Shown: positions 8,812 through 18,501, counted from the stretch's first letter. The stretch is DNA of 64,000 nucleotides from an uncultured SAR86 cluster bacterium (GCA_902518715.1 CABYHU010000001.1:1-64000); one strand, 5' to 3'. Translations and numbers: made by a program. The notes: generated by a model from the sequence alone, not told the origin.

Positions 8812-9939
8812 TTGAAGCAATTCGATAAGAAAAAAAATAGGAAGAATTCAAATAGCAAGAAGTGGGATAGATACCAATCAAGGGATATTTTACCAATGTG
8901 GGTTGCAGATATGGATTTTGAATCTCCTGCTTGTATAAAAAGCGCGCTAAGGAAATATGTAGATAATGGTATTTTTGGTTATCACTCAGAACCAAAAGGA
9001 TTAAGAGATATACTTAAAAAGTACCTTAAGAATAAAGGCTGGAACATTAAAAAAGAATGGATTGTTTTAACTCCATCAGTCGGAGCTCCTATTTATAGTA
9101 TCTACAATCTCATTCCTAAAAATACACAAGTAATTATTCCTACTCCTATATACTTAAATTTTCTTAAAGCGCCTAAGCATCTTGGAAGAAAGATTCAGAA
9201 AATTCCAATGGTAAAAAGTAGAGGAAGACTTGTAATTGATTTTGACAAGCTTTCATTAATAGCAAAAAAGAATTCGTGGTTAATGTTCGTAAATCCGCAG
9301 AATCCAGGAGGCACCGTTTATTCAAAAAAAGAAATAAAAGACCTTACAAAAATTATCAAAGAGAAAAATATTACAGTTTTTTCAGACGAGCTTCATTGTG
9401 ATCTTATTTTGCAGAATAGTCTTAAACACACTCCGTTAGGTTCTATGAAGACTATTGAAAAAAATGTTATTGCTTTTTATTCAGCATCTAAAACATTTAA
9501 TGTTCCTGGTTTGAACTGCGCTTTTGCCGTAATACCTTGTGATAAGTTAAGAAAAGCTTTTAAAAAGAATGCGGAAGGCATAACTGATGATGCCAATATA
9601 ACTGGTCTTATTGCTCTTTCTGCTGCTTTCAAAAAAGGATGGAAATGGAGAGATGACCTTATAAGATATCTAAATAAGAATTTGGAAACTTTATTGAATG
9701 CCATAGAAAATCATAAAAACGCATCTCCTGTTGTTCCTGAAGCAACATATCTTTTATGGGTAAGTTTGAAAAACCCAAAACGCAAAAATCTTCAATCTCA
9801 TTTTGAGAAATATGGAGTAGGGATTAATGATGGAATAGAATTTGGTAAAAAAAATAATATTAGAATAAATTTTGCTACCAATCATCAAAACATAAAAAAA
9901 GCATCAAAAAGAATAGAAGAAGCACTAATTAATTTATAA
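8812..9939 (+). CDS. MalY/PatB family PLP aminotransferase or C-S beta-lyase
   Basis: This 375-aa fold-type I PLP enzyme has the family hallmarks DILPMWVADMDFESP at the N-terminus, NPQNPGG, and the PLP lysine in YSASKTFNVPGLN. MalY/PatB members usually cleave cystathionine or other C-S bonds, and some also transaminate. The start is TTG: a strong AGGGGGG Shine-Dalgarno lies at good spacing upstream, and the predicted N-terminus fits the family. It is 7 bases from the indoleamine dioxygenase gene. A role as a kynurenine-type aminotransferase or lyase is therefore possible but only inferred. Confidence 0.82.
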   Translation: MKQFDKKKNRKNSNSKKWDRYQSRDILPMWVADMDFESPACIKSALRKYVDNGIFGYHSEPKGLRDILKKYLKNKGWNIKKEWIVLTPSVGAPIYSIYNLIPKNTQVIIPTPIYLNFLKAPKHLGRKIQKIPMVKSRGRLVIDFDKLSLIAKKNSWLMFVNPQNPGGTVYSKKEIKDLTKIIKEKNITVFSDELHCDLILQNSLKHTPLGSMKTIEKNVIAFYSASKTFNVPGLNCAFAVIPCDKLRKAFKKNAEGITDDANITGLIALSAAFKKGWKWRDDLIRYLNKNLETLLNAIENHKNASPVVPEATYLLWVSLKNPKRKNLQSHFEKYGVGINDGIEFGKKNNIRINFATNHQNIKKASKRIEEALINL

Positions 9940-9946
9940 TTCAAAT

Positions 9947-11113
9947 ATGAAAAGCGACCTTACTTTAGATAAAAATCCAAAAAGGGGTTTCTTGCCTGAT
10001 CATTCTCCATTAAAAAGCGTAAGATCAGACTCACAGTCTAGATATTTAACTGATCTTTCAGCGGAAGTACCTAAATTGCTTTTAACCAGCTCTTTACCTC
10101 AAGTCATTGAATCATTACCTGGTACTTTTTTTAATTTTAGTGAAATGATTGGAAATGATGAAGAAAAGAAGTTGAGATGTATTAATTCACAGTTATCTTT
10201 TTTAGCACATGCTTATGTTTATTCTGATAATAAACCTAGAAAAAAGTTACCAAAATCTATAGCTTCTCCATGGATTAAAGTATCTAAATACTTAGGAAGA
10301 CCTCCGGTACTTAGTTACGCAAGCTACTGCCTAGATAATTGGTATTTAATTGATAAAAATAAAAAGATTTCCTTAGATAACGTAGCGCTTATAAATAACT
10401 TTCTTGGAGGCGTTGATGAGGACTGGTTTGTCACAATACATGTTTGTATTGAAGATGCTGCTTCCGAAGCAGTTAGCTCAACAATTGCTTTAGTCGAAGA
10501 GACTGCAGAATCAGAAATAGAAATGCATCTAAAGAATATTCTTGGCTCGCTTGAAAAAGTTAATAGTATTTTTAAAAGAATGCCTGAAAAATGCGATCCC
10601 TATATTTATTATCACAGAGTCAGGCCCTATATATTTGGGTGGAAAAATAACCCTGATCTTCCAAAGGGCTTAATTTACGAAGGCTTCTATAAAAATAAAC
10701 CCCAACAGTTTAGGGGTGAGACAGGTGCCCAAAGCTCAATAATTCCTCTCTTAGATGCTTTGTTTGATGTTAAGCACAAAAAAGATTCTTTAAGAGATTA
10801 CCTAGAGGAAATGCTCTTGTATATGCCTCCCGCTCATAGGGAGTTAATTTCCCAAACAAAGAAAAATTCAAAAGTAAAAATTTATGCAAATGATTCTATC
10901 AAGATAAGAAGGTTGGTTAATAAGTGTTTAGACCAGATGACACAATTTAGATCCCAACACATAAGATATGCAAATGATTACATTCATAGCCAATCAAGGA
11001 ATCCATCAGACTTTACTTCTGGTGGATCAACCATTAGAGGAACTGGCGGTACACCCTTTATGCGATATTTAAGAAAACATAGAGATGAGACTAAAAGTTC
11101 AATTAAAAAATAA
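9947..11113 (+). CDS. Indoleamine 2,3-dioxygenase family heme protein
   Basis: This 388-aa protein carries the IDO landmarks. FRGETGAQSS corresponds to the conserved F-x-G-x-x-x-Q-S-S loop. FRSQH provides the proximal heme histidine, about His338. GTGGTPFMRYL matches the C-terminal GTGGT-x-x-M segment near the active site. IDO opens the indole ring of tryptophan to give N-formylkynurenine. Bacterial IDOs are less common than TDO (KynA), and IDO-like relatives such as PrnB have other chemistry, so the substrate is not certain. It sits in a probable operon with a PLP enzyme upstream and an SDR 8 bases downstream. Confidence 0.87.
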   Translation: MKSDLTLDKNPKRGFLPDHSPLKSVRSDSQSRYLTDLSAEVPKLLLTSSLPQVIESLPGTFFNFSEMIGNDEEKKLRCINSQLSFLAHAYVYSDNKPRKKLPKSIASPWIKVSKYLGRPPVLSYASYCLDNWYLIDKNKKISLDNVALINNFLGGVDEDWFVTIHVCIEDAASEAVSSTIALVEETAESEIEMHLKNILGSLEKVNSIFKRMPEKCDPYIYYHRVRPYIFGWKNNPDLPKGLIYEGFYKNKPQQFRGETGAQSSIIPLLDALFDVKHKKDSLRDYLEEMLLYMPPAHRELISQTKKNSKVKIYANDSIKIRRLVNKCLDQMTQFRSQHIRYANDYIHSQSRNPSDFTSGGSTIRGTGGTPFMRYLRKHRDETKSSIKK

Positions 11114-11121
11114 GGAATATT

Positions 11122-12027
11122 ATGTCTATTAGGTTTGATGAAAAAGTTGTAATAGTAACTGGAGCAGGAGGAGGTCTTGGAAGGGAGCATGCTTTAGAGT
11201 TTGCTAGAAGAGGAGCAAAAGTTGTTGTAAATGATTTAGGTGGCTCTGTTGATGGAAATGGCGCCAGTGATTCAGCGAATGAGGTTGTAGAGCAGATTGA
11301 ATCTGAGGGCGGTGATGCTATAGCAAATGGAGCTAGTGTTACTGATCTAGATGCTGTAAAAAGAATGGTTGATGAGACCATGGAGAAGTGGGGAAGAGTA
11401 GATGTCCTAGTAAATAATGCAGGAATCTTAAGAGATAAAAGTTTCCATAAAATATCTATTGAAGATTTCAATTTAGTTATGTCTGTTCATTTTCAAGGTA
11501 CTTTGAATTGCACACATACAGTTTTTCCAATAATGAGAGAGCAAAATTATGGGAGAATAATCTTTACTAGTTCCTCTAGTGGTGTATTTGGAAACTTTGG
11601 TCAATCTAACTATGGATCAGCAAAAATGGCTATGGTTGGCTTAATGAATACGCTTAAGATAGAAGGACAAAAATATAATATTCACACAAATTCAATAACC
11701 CCTGTTGCTTACACAAGAATGACAGATGGATTGCTACCGGATGAGGTTGGAGAGAGCCTTCAGCCAAGATATGTAACGCCGGCTGTTATTTACCTTTCAG
11801 GTGATGAAGCTCCTAATGGAGCTATTGTTTCGGCTGGTGCTGGAGTTTACTCGCGAATATTTATTCATGAAACAGATGGAGTATCGCTTGGAATGGGTGA
11901 AGAAATGACTCCTGAAAACATTGCTGCAAGTTGGGACTCAATATCCGATATGAAGGGCGCTAAGGCCCTTCAAAGTGGGCCAGAGCAATCGATAAAGATT
12001 TTTGAAAAATTAAACCAAAAAGATTAG
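11122..12027 (+). CDS. Short-chain dehydrogenase, hydroxyacyl-CoA dehydrogenase-like
   Basis: This 301-aa SDR has the cofactor motif TGAGGGLGREHA, the NNAG stretch, an active-site serine in FTSSSSG, and the YGSAK catalytic Tyr/Lys. The early segment VVVNDLGGSVDGNG is characteristic of the dehydrogenase domain of peroxisomal multifunctional enzyme type 2, which oxidises (3R)-hydroxyacyl-CoA. Here it is free-standing, without the hydratase or SCP2 domains. It lies 8 bases after the IDO gene and converges on nrdB. Fatty-acid or aromatic-degradation roles are both possible. Confidence 0.85.
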   Translation: MSIRFDEKVVIVTGAGGGLGREHALEFARRGAKVVVNDLGGSVDGNGASDSANEVVEQIESEGGDAIANGASVTDLDAVKRMVDETMEKWGRVDVLVNNAGILRDKSFHKISIEDFNLVMSVHFQGTLNCTHTVFPIMREQNYGRIIFTSSSSGVFGNFGQSNYGSAKMAMVGLMNTLKIEGQKYNIHTNSITPVAYTRMTDGLLPDEVGESLQPRYVTPAVIYLSGDEAPNGAIVSAGAGVYSRIFIHETDGVSLGMGEEMTPENIAASWDSISDMKGAKALQSGPEQSIKIFEKLNQKD

Positions 12028-12028
12028 T

Positions 12029-13276
12029 TTATTCATCAAAATTAAGCGCACCACCAGTTTGATATTCGATTACTCTGGTTTCAAAGAAATTCTTTTCTTT
12101 TCTTAGATCCATAATTTCGGACATCCAAGGAAAAGGATTTGTTGCGCCAACAAACTCTTCCTCTAATCCAATTTGAACAAGACGTCTATTTGCAATAAAT
12201 TGTAAATACTCTTCCATCATATTTGCATTCATTCCAAGTATTCCACGTGGCATTGTTGCTCGTGCATATTGAACTTCTAGCTCAGTACCTTCTAATATCA
12301 TTTGAGCTGCTTCATGTCTCATTTCATCATCCCAAAGGTGTGGATTTTCTATCTTGATCTGATTGATCATGTCAATTCCAAAATTAACGTGCATCGATTC
12401 ATCTCTAAGTATGTATTGGAACTGTTCTGCTGTTCCTGTCATCTTATTTCTTCTTCCCATAGATAATATTTGTGTAAACCCACAATAAAAGAAGATCCCT
12501 TCTAAAACACAATAGAATGCAATCAAATTTTTAAGGAGAGCTTTATCTGCCTCTTCTGTTCCAGTTTGGAAAGAGGGGTCAGACATTTCTTTTGTATACT
12601 TTAAGCCCCAAGATGCTTTCTTTGCAACACTTGGTATTTCTCTATACATATTGAATATTTCTCCTTCATCCATGGCAAGAGATTCAATACAGTATTGATA
12701 GGCGTGAGTGTGAATAGCCTCTTCAAGACTTTGTCTTAAAATGTATTGTCTACATTCCGGATTTGTAATTAATCTATATATAGCTAAAACTAGATTATTG
12801 GCAACCAACGAATCGGCGGTTGAGAAAAACCCAAGATTTCTTTTTACAATTTTTCTTTCATCCTCAGTTAAACCATCTTCTGATTTCCATAGAGCTATAT
12901 CAGCTGTCATATTTATTTCTTGAGGCATCCAATGGTTTGCACTTCCATCGAGATATTTTTGCCACGCCCAATCATATTTAAACGGTACAAGCTGATTTAG
13001 ATCTGCTCTGCAGTTAATCATTGCTTTGTCATCAACCTGAACACGACCTGATTGACCTTCAAGCTCTTCTTCACCTTCAGTCGCATCAAGATTTTCAATT
13101 GCTTCTTTAGCAAGTTGGGCCCTATCTCCAGTCTGAACTGAGCTTACTGCTTCTTTTGAAACTGGCTCTTCTGCTTCTTGAGCAGTTTGCTTTGCTGCTT
13201 CCTTAACAACTTCCTGGGGAACTTGTTTTGTTTTTTCTGTATTTTCTACTTCGTTGAATTCATCCCAATTTAACAT
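12029..13276 (-). CDS. nrdB: Ribonucleotide reductase class Ia, beta subunit
   Basis: The 415-aa R2 subunit houses the di-iron tyrosyl radical. The metal ligands and radical site are visible: EAIHTHAY combines Glu and His ligands with the tyrosine four residues after the histidine, as in E. coli Tyr122, and DESMH supplies later ligands. The tyrosine argues against a Chlamydia-like class Ic enzyme. About 100 N-terminal residues are low-complexity and rich in Glu, Ala and Gln, which is longer than E. coli NrdB. It is 14 bases downstream of nrdA in one operon. Confidence 0.94.
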   Translation of the reverse strand: MLNWDEFNEVENTEKTKQVPQEVVKEAAKQTAQEAEEPVSKEAVSSVQTGDRAQLAKEAIENLDATEGEEELEGQSGRVQVDDKAMINCRADLNQLVPFKYDWAWQKYLDGSANHWMPQEINMTADIALWKSEDGLTEDERKIVKRNLGFFSTADSLVANNLVLAIYRLITNPECRQYILRQSLEEAIHTHAYQYCIESLAMDEGEIFNMYREIPSVAKKASWGLKYTKEMSDPSFQTGTEEADKALLKNLIAFYCVLEGIFFYCGFTQILSMGRRNKMTGTAEQFQYILRDESMHVNFGIDMINQIKIENPHLWDDEMRHEAAQMILEGTELEVQYARATMPRGILGMNANMMEEYLQFIANRRLVQIGLEEEFVGATNPFPWMSEIMDLRKEKNFFETRVIEYQTGGALNFDE

Positions 13277-13290
13277 TTTATTCTCCTATT

Positions 13291-16173
13291 TTATTGGCAA
13301 GCTTCACAGTCAGGATCGTCTATAGAGCATGCATCCGGTACAGGTGCCGGTTCACCTAATTCTTGCGAATTTGTTGTTTCTGTTGAAGCACTAACAGCAT
13401 TTAGCGCTCCTTGTTTAACTGTTGATTTCTCTGTTGTTGTAGCAGCTAAAGATCTCAGATAGTAGGTAGTCTTTAGCCCAAGCAACCATGCCATTCTGTA
13501 TGTTACATCAAGTTTTTTGCCACTTGCATTTGCGATATAGAGATTTAAGGATTGGGCTTGGTCAATCCACTTCTGTCTTCTGCTTGCTGATTCCACTATA
13601 TAGCGGGGCTCAACTTCGAAGGCTGTCATGAATAAATTCTTTACTTCATCAGGAATTCTTCCTATTTGAGCAAGGCTTCCCTCATAATACTTGAGGTCAT
13701 TAATCATCACATCATCCCAAAGTTCAAGTTCCTTGAGTTTTTCCACGAGGTGGGGATTTATTATTGTAAATTCTCCTGAGAGATTAGATTTAACATAAAG
13801 ATTCTGATAGGTGGGTTCGATCGACTGCGTTACGCCTGTTATGTTAGAAATCGTTGCTGTGGGAGCAATAGCCATAACATTAGAATTTCTCATCCCTTGT
13901 TTTTTTACTTTTTTTCTAAGCTCTTCCCAGTCTAACGTCTCTGTTTCATCAACATTAATATAATCTTCGCCTCTATTTTCCTTTAGGATCTTTATTGAGT
14001 CTTTTGGGAAGATACCTTGACTCCATAGTGAGCCTTCATATGTCTTGTAGGTACCTCTTTCTTTTGCAAGATCGGATGATGCATTTATTGCATAGTAGCT
14101 TATAAGTTCCATACTTCTATCAGCAAAATCTACAGCTTCCTGTGAATTATATGAAATATTCTGCATGTATAGAGTATCTTGGAATCCCATCAGGCCAAGA
14201 CCTATTGGTCTATGCTTCATGTTCGAGTTCTCCGAGGTCTCCACTGAGTAATAATTAATATTGATAACGTTATCGAGCATCCTGATTGCGGTTGTAACTG
14301 TTTGTTTTACTTTTTCCTCATCAAGTTTTCCATCTTTCATATGCTGCTTTAAATTAACAGACCCCAAATTACACACTGCAATTTCTTCACTCGCTTTTGT
14401 GTTGAGTGTTATTTCGGTACAGAGGTTAGATGAGTGAACAACTCCCTCGTGTTGCTGGGGTGATCTTAGATTGCATGAATCCTTGAAAGTTATCCACGGA
14501 TGACCTGTTTCAAAGAGCATTGTAAGCATTTTTCTCCATAACTCTTTTGCTTTTATTTTTTTGAATTGTCTAAGCTCTCCTTTTTCGCCCATTTCCTCAT
14601 ACTCGGCATATCTTTCTTCAAATTCTTTACCAATTAAGTCATGAAGATCAGGTGTTTCACCTGGCGAGAAAAGTGACCAGTCTTCATCATTTTGAACCCT
14701 TTTCATGAAAAGATCTGGCACCCAGTTGGCCGTATTCATATCGTGTGTTCTTCTTCTATCGTCTCCTGTGTTTTTTCTCAGTTCTAGGAACTCTTCAATA
14801 TCCATATGCCATGTTTCTAAATAAGAACACATAGCACCCTTTCTCTTACCACCTTGATTGACTGCGACAGCTGTATCATTTGCAACTTTGAGGAAAGGAA
14901 CTACACCTTGGCTTTTTCCGTTTGTTCCTTTTATGTAAGATCCAAGAGATCTCACCGGTGTCCAATCATAGCCTAGCCCTCCAGCCCATTTAGAGAGTAG
15001 AGCCATATCTTGGTATGCAGTGAAGATGCCTTTCAAGTCATCTGGTACAGTTGATAAATAGCAAGACGAAAGCTGTGGTCTTACGGTTCCAGAGTTAAAA
15101 AGGGTGGGTGTTGAACTCATGTAATCGAAGCTTGATATTAAGTTGTAAAACTCTATTGCTCTTTCTTCTCTATTTTCTTCTTCCATTGCAAGACCCATAG
15201 CAACTCTCATGAAGAAAACTTGTGGTAACTCATACCTTGTATCATCTGAATGGATAAAATATCTGTCATAGAGCGTTTGCAGTCCAAGATATGTAAATTG
15301 GTTATCTCTTGTATGATCTATTGCTTGACCTATTTTTTCTAAATCAAATGTTTTTAGTTCTGGATTAAGAATGTCTAGTTCAATACCCTTATCGATGTAG
15401 CTTAAGAGGGCTTTTGGATAATATTCTTGCATATCTCCGAATGTTGCATCTTCTGCAATACCTAAAAATTCAAGTGCTTCGTTTCTTATTTGATCCATTA
15501 AAATTCTAGCTGTCACAAATGAATAGTTTGGTTCTTTTTCAACTTTTGTTCTTGCTGTCATGATTAGGCTGGCTCTCATATCTGCAACAGACACGCCATC
15601 GTAAAGATTGCCAATTGATTCTTCTAGAACTACCTTTGGATCTACATCATCTAGCCCTTCGCATGCATCGGTAATGATTGATGAAAGTCTTGCAACATCA
15701 AGTGGCACCGTTTCACCATTTATCTTTGTTACGCTTATGTTTACTTCTTTGTCGAGTTCTATAGTCTTTTTCTCTGGTTTTCCTCTTTTCTTTGCTCTTT
15801 CTTCCCGGTATAAAATGTAGCTTCTTGCTACTTGATATTCTTCCTTTCGCATTAATTGGAGTTCAACCTGGTCTTGTATTTCTTCAATGTGCAAAGTTCC
15901 ACCAGAAGGCATTCTTCTGGTAAAGATATCCATAATCTCAGATGTTATCACTTCAACTTTCTCATGTATTCTCTCACTTGCAGCGGCATTGCCACCCTCA
16001 TTGGCAAGGAAAGCCTTTGTTACAGCTACTTGTATTTTTTCATTTTCGAAAGCAACAACTTTTCCATTTCTTTTTATGACTCTAAGTTTGCCGGGCGCAG
16101 CCAGATTTATGTCTTCTTGTATTTTTGGCGGCGTTGCCTTTATTTCTTTTTCAGTTATTTCGTTTTTTTGCAT
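13291..16173 (-). CDS. nrdA: Ribonucleotide reductase class Ia, alpha subunit
   Basis: The 960-aa catalytic subunit is longer than E. coli NrdA (761 aa) because it appears to carry two ATP-cone domains: residues about 30-125 (KLRVIKRNGKVVAFENEK) and about 145-235 (VTKINGETVPLDVARL). The catalytic residues are present: SSCYL, NLCTEI and CNLGSVNL give the three active-site cysteines with the Asn and Glu. The C-terminal CSIDDPDCEAC holds the thioredoxin/glutaredoxin-reducible pair. It makes dNTPs. Regulation by NrdR and DnaA is suggested by sites in the upstream gap. A 159-aa plus-strand ORF over its 5' end is a shadow. Confidence 0.96.
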   Translation of the reverse strand: MQKNEITEKEIKATPPKIQEDINLAAPGKLRVIKRNGKVVAFENEKIQVAVTKAFLANEGGNAAASERIHEKVEVITSEIMDIFTRRMPSGGTLHIEEIQDQVELQLMRKEEYQVARSYILYREERAKKRGKPEKKTIELDKEVNISVTKINGETVPLDVARLSSIITDACEGLDDVDPKVVLEESIGNLYDGVSVADMRASLIMTARTKVEKEPNYSFVTARILMDQIRNEALEFLGIAEDATFGDMQEYYPKALLSYIDKGIELDILNPELKTFDLEKIGQAIDHTRDNQFTYLGLQTLYDRYFIHSDDTRYELPQVFFMRVAMGLAMEEENREERAIEFYNLISSFDYMSSTPTLFNSGTVRPQLSSCYLSTVPDDLKGIFTAYQDMALLSKWAGGLGYDWTPVRSLGSYIKGTNGKSQGVVPFLKVANDTAVAVNQGGKRKGAMCSYLETWHMDIEEFLELRKNTGDDRRRTHDMNTANWVPDLFMKRVQNDEDWSLFSPGETPDLHDLIGKEFEERYAEYEEMGEKGELRQFKKIKAKELWRKMLTMLFETGHPWITFKDSCNLRSPQQHEGVVHSSNLCTEITLNTKASEEIAVCNLGSVNLKQHMKDGKLDEEKVKQTVTTAIRMLDNVININYYSVETSENSNMKHRPIGLGLMGFQDTLYMQNISYNSQEAVDFADRSMELISYYAINASSDLAKERGTYKTYEGSLWSQGIFPKDSIKILKENRGEDYINVDETETLDWEELRKKVKKQGMRNSNVMAIAPTATISNITGVTQSIEPTYQNLYVKSNLSGEFTIINPHLVEKLKELELWDDVMINDLKYYEGSLAQIGRIPDEVKNLFMTAFEVEPRYIVESASRRQKWIDQAQSLNLYIANASGKKLDVTYRMAWLLGLKTTYYLRSLAATTTEKSTVKQGALNAVSASTETTNSQELGEPAPVPDACSIDDPDCEACQ

Positions 16174-16294
16174 TTCTTTTTCCCAAAAAATCCCCTACAA
16201 AATCTATTTATATTTATTCGGGTGAGGCAAGAATTTTTATGTTTTTTGTATGCGCTTTTTAGATTTTCCTTAGCCTTCGTACATATAATCAAAT

Positions 16295-16303
16295 TGTGGA
16301 TAA
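16295..16303 (-). promoter_or_regulatory. DnaA box
   Basis: TGTGGATAA is the exact reverse complement of the high-affinity DnaA box TTATCCACA. It lies about 120 bases upstream of nrdA. DnaA regulation of nrdAB is established in E. coli, which makes the placement meaningful. Confidence 0.55.
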
Positions 16304-16319
16304 GAAATCAACCCCAAAA

Positions 16320-16335
16320 ACACAATATATTGTGA
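16320..16335. promoter_or_regulatory. Putative NrdR box 1
   Basis: ACACAATATATTGTGA matches 13 of 16 positions of the NrdR consensus ACACTATATATAGTGT and is palindromic over CACAATATATTGTG. It lies in the nrdA-glpK gap with a second partial box about 29 bases away, centre to centre. Paired boxes are typical of NrdR control of ribonucleotide reductase genes. Confidence 0.6.
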
Positions 16336-16348
16336 ATTTTTTACCTTT

Positions 16349-16364
16349 ATTTACTATATAGTGT
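16349..16364. promoter_or_regulatory. Putative NrdR box 2 (half-conserved)
   Basis: In ATTTACTATATAGTGT the right ten positions match the NrdR consensus exactly, while the left half is degenerate (11 of 16 overall). Its spacing from box 1 is a little under three helical turns, so both could lie on the same face of the DNA. Confidence 0.45.
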
Positions 16365-16405
16365 GTATATGGTGTAAAAGTAATGTAAAAAAGTAGTTGA
16401 TAAGA

Positions 16406-16414
16406 TGTGGATAA
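16406..16414 (-). promoter_or_regulatory. DnaA box
   Basis: This is a second exact TGTGGATAA in the same gap, just before the glpK start codon. Together with the copy at 16295 it brackets the NrdR-like boxes. Confidence 0.5.
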
Positions 16415-16430
16415 ATGTAAGAATATCAAA

Positions 16431-17882
16431 ATGAAATACGTACTTTCCATAGATCAAGGAACAACAAGCTCACGTGCAATAGTTTTTGATGAAAATCAAA
16501 AAATAATTGCAGAAAGTCAGAAAGAATATGAACTTCAATATCCAAATGATGGTTGGGTTGAGGCAAACCCAGATGAAATACTGAGTAGTGTAAAAGAAAC
16601 AATAAAAAAAGCGTTGGAAAGTGCTGATGTTGATATTGCCGCTTGCGGAATCACGAACCAAAGAGAAACAGTGATTGTTTGGGATAGGTTGACAGGTAAG
16701 CCAATATATCCGGCAATTATATGGCAGGACAGAAGAACCTCAGATTTATGTAATGATCTTAAAAAGAAGAAAAATTTAGAAAGTGAAATTAGAAAAAAAA
16801 CTGGACTTCTGCTAGATCCATATTTTTCCGCTACAAAAATTAAGTGGATTCTTGATAACGTGGAGAGTGCTAGGAGTATGGCAGAAAATGGCGAGCTTTG
16901 TTTTGGAACAATAGAAACTTATCTAATTTGGAATCTCACAGAAGAAAAAAACCATAAAACAGATGCAACAAATGCCTCGAGAACAATGTTAATGAATCTT
17001 GAAACTTTAGGGTGGGATGACTCGCTTCTTGAAATATTTAATATACCAAAAAATATTCTTCCTGAAATTTGTTCCTGTGATGATAATTTTGGTTCAATCG
17101 GTGCTTGTGATCAAAAGTTTCCAATAACTGGAGTAATAGGCGATCAACAATCAGCACTTTTTGGACAAAATTGCTTCGAGTTCGGCGAAATGAAAAGCAC
17201 TTACGGAACGGGCTGTTTTTTAATGGTTAATACGAAAGAAAAAATCTATGAATCTCAAGCAAGATTGCTTTCAACAGTAGGGTGTATGCTTGGCAAAAGT
17301 GTCTCCTATGCTCTTGAGGGTAGTATATTTTCTGCCGGTACCTCAATTCAGTGGCTGAGAGATGAAATGCAGTTCTTTGATGATTCTTCTAAAAGTGAGG
17401 AACTTATTAACGAAGACTTTGACTCAAAGGGTGTTAACTTTATTCCTGCATTTACTGGTCTTGGAGCTCCGCATTGGAATTCTGAAATAAGAGGAAGTAT
17501 TCATGGCATTCAGAGAGATAGTAGTAAAGAAGATATAATCACAGCAGTATTTAAAGCTATTTGTTTCCAAACCCTTGAAATCGTTGAGGCTTTGGAACTT
17601 GACGGTGTTTCAGTGCGTTCTTTAAAGGTTGATGGTGGGATGGTAAAAAATAGGAAGTTTCTTCAGCTATTAAGCAATACTTTATCGACAAATGTAAAAA
17701 AACCTGACCAAATTGAGTCAACCGCAGTAGGTGCTTTTAAGATTGCCATGCTGGGATCTGGCATTAAAGATATAGATGAAATCCAAGAAATTGGTTTATA
17801 TGATGAAGTTAAATCAAAACAATCTCAACAATTAAGTGATGATTATCAAATCTGGAAGAACTACTTAACAAAAAATCTTTAG
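16431..17882 (+). CDS. glpK: Glycerol kinase
   Basis: Glycerol kinase makes glycerol-3-phosphate from glycerol and ATP. The track starts at a GTG inside a DnaA box. The family N-terminus begins at the internal ATG (MKYVLSIDQGTTSSRAIVFD), so I moved the start there, giving 483 aa. FGGY-family motifs include the N-terminal phosphate loop DQGTTSSR, GDQQSALFGQ and LKVDGGMVKN. No glpF or glpD is adjacent. It ends one base before the convergent ABC gene, with no visible terminator. Confidence 0.93.
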   Translation: MKYVLSIDQGTTSSRAIVFDENQKIIAESQKEYELQYPNDGWVEANPDEILSSVKETIKKALESADVDIAACGITNQRETVIVWDRLTGKPIYPAIIWQDRRTSDLCNDLKKKKNLESEIRKKTGLLLDPYFSATKIKWILDNVESARSMAENGELCFGTIETYLIWNLTEEKNHKTDATNASRTMLMNLETLGWDDSLLEIFNIPKNILPEICSCDDNFGSIGACDQKFPITGVIGDQQSALFGQNCFEFGEMKSTYGTGCFLMVNTKEKIYESQARLLSTVGCMLGKSVSYALEGSIFSAGTSIQWLRDEMQFFDDSSKSEELINEDFDSKGVNFIPAFTGLGAPHWNSEIRGSIHGIQRDSSKEDIITAVFKAICFQTLEIVEALELDGVSVRSLKVDGGMVKNRKFLQLLSNTLSTNVKKPDQIESTAVGAFKIAMLGSGIKDIDEIQEIGLYDEVKSKQSQQLSDDYQIWKNYLTKNL

Positions 17883-17883
17883 T

Positions 17884-18501
17884 CTAAGAAAGGGTATAAG
17901 ATCTTGTCTCAACCTGAGCAATATTATTTATTTCTTCGTGAGAAACCAAAATACATACAATTTCTTTATCTTTAATAAAATCTGAAATAATTTTTATTAT
18001 TTCAATTTTATTATTTTTATCTTGATTTGAAATAGGCTCATCAATTAAAAGGATTTTTGGTTCTGAGTATATTGCTCTTGCTATTGAAGTCCTTTGTTGT
18101 TGCCCTCCTGATAGCTCATGAGGGTATTTAGAAAGATGGTTTTTAATAGAAAGATTATCAATTAATGTATCAAATAATTCTTTATTTCCATTTTCTGAGA
18201 ATTCAATATTTTGTTTAACATTTAAATGCGGAAATAAAGCAAAATCTTGAAAAACAAAGCCGATATTTCTTTTTTCAGGTTCAACAAATTTATCGATACT
18301 TGATTGAATATTATCATCAAGCATTATTAAACCAGACGAGGGTTTTTCTAACCCAGCGATTAGATTTAACAATGTAGTTTTTCCAGAGCCGCTGGGTCCT
18401 GAGACTAGATTTAAGATTCCAGAATTAAAATTGAGATTTAAATCTTTGAAAACATCTTCACTATGATAAGAAAAATTTAGTGACTTAATAATTAAATTCA
18501 T
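17884..18501 (-). CDS. Orphan ABC transporter ATP-binding protein
   Basis: This 205-aa ATPase has Walker A GPSGSGKTT, the Q-loop (VFQDFALFPHL), signature LSGGQQQR, Walker B ILLIDEP and the H-loop (LVSHEE). The EKRNIGFVFQD region resembles importers of the ThiQ, FbpC and PotA type, but the C-terminal regulatory domain of PotA and FbpC is missing, so it is ThiQ-sized. No permease or binding-protein gene is adjacent, and the substrate cannot be told. It is divergent from serA. Confidence 0.85.
   Translation of the reverse strand: MNLIIKSLNFSYHSEDVFKDLNLNFNSGILNLVSGPSGSGKTTLLNLIAGLEKPSSGLIMLDDNIQSSIDKFVEPEKRNIGFVFQDFALFPHLNVKQNIEFSENGNKELFDTLIDNLSIKNHLSKYPHELSGGQQQRTSIARAIYSEPKILLIDEPISNQDKNNKIEIIKIISDFIKDKEIVCILVSHEEINNIAQVETRSYTLS

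Noticed and set aside
15856-16335. 159-aa and 112-aa plus-strand ORFs over the nrdA 5' end and upstream gap
   Set aside because: They are antisense to a well-conserved nrdA region, rich in Phe/Tyr/Ser as expected of shadow frames, and lack a family signature.
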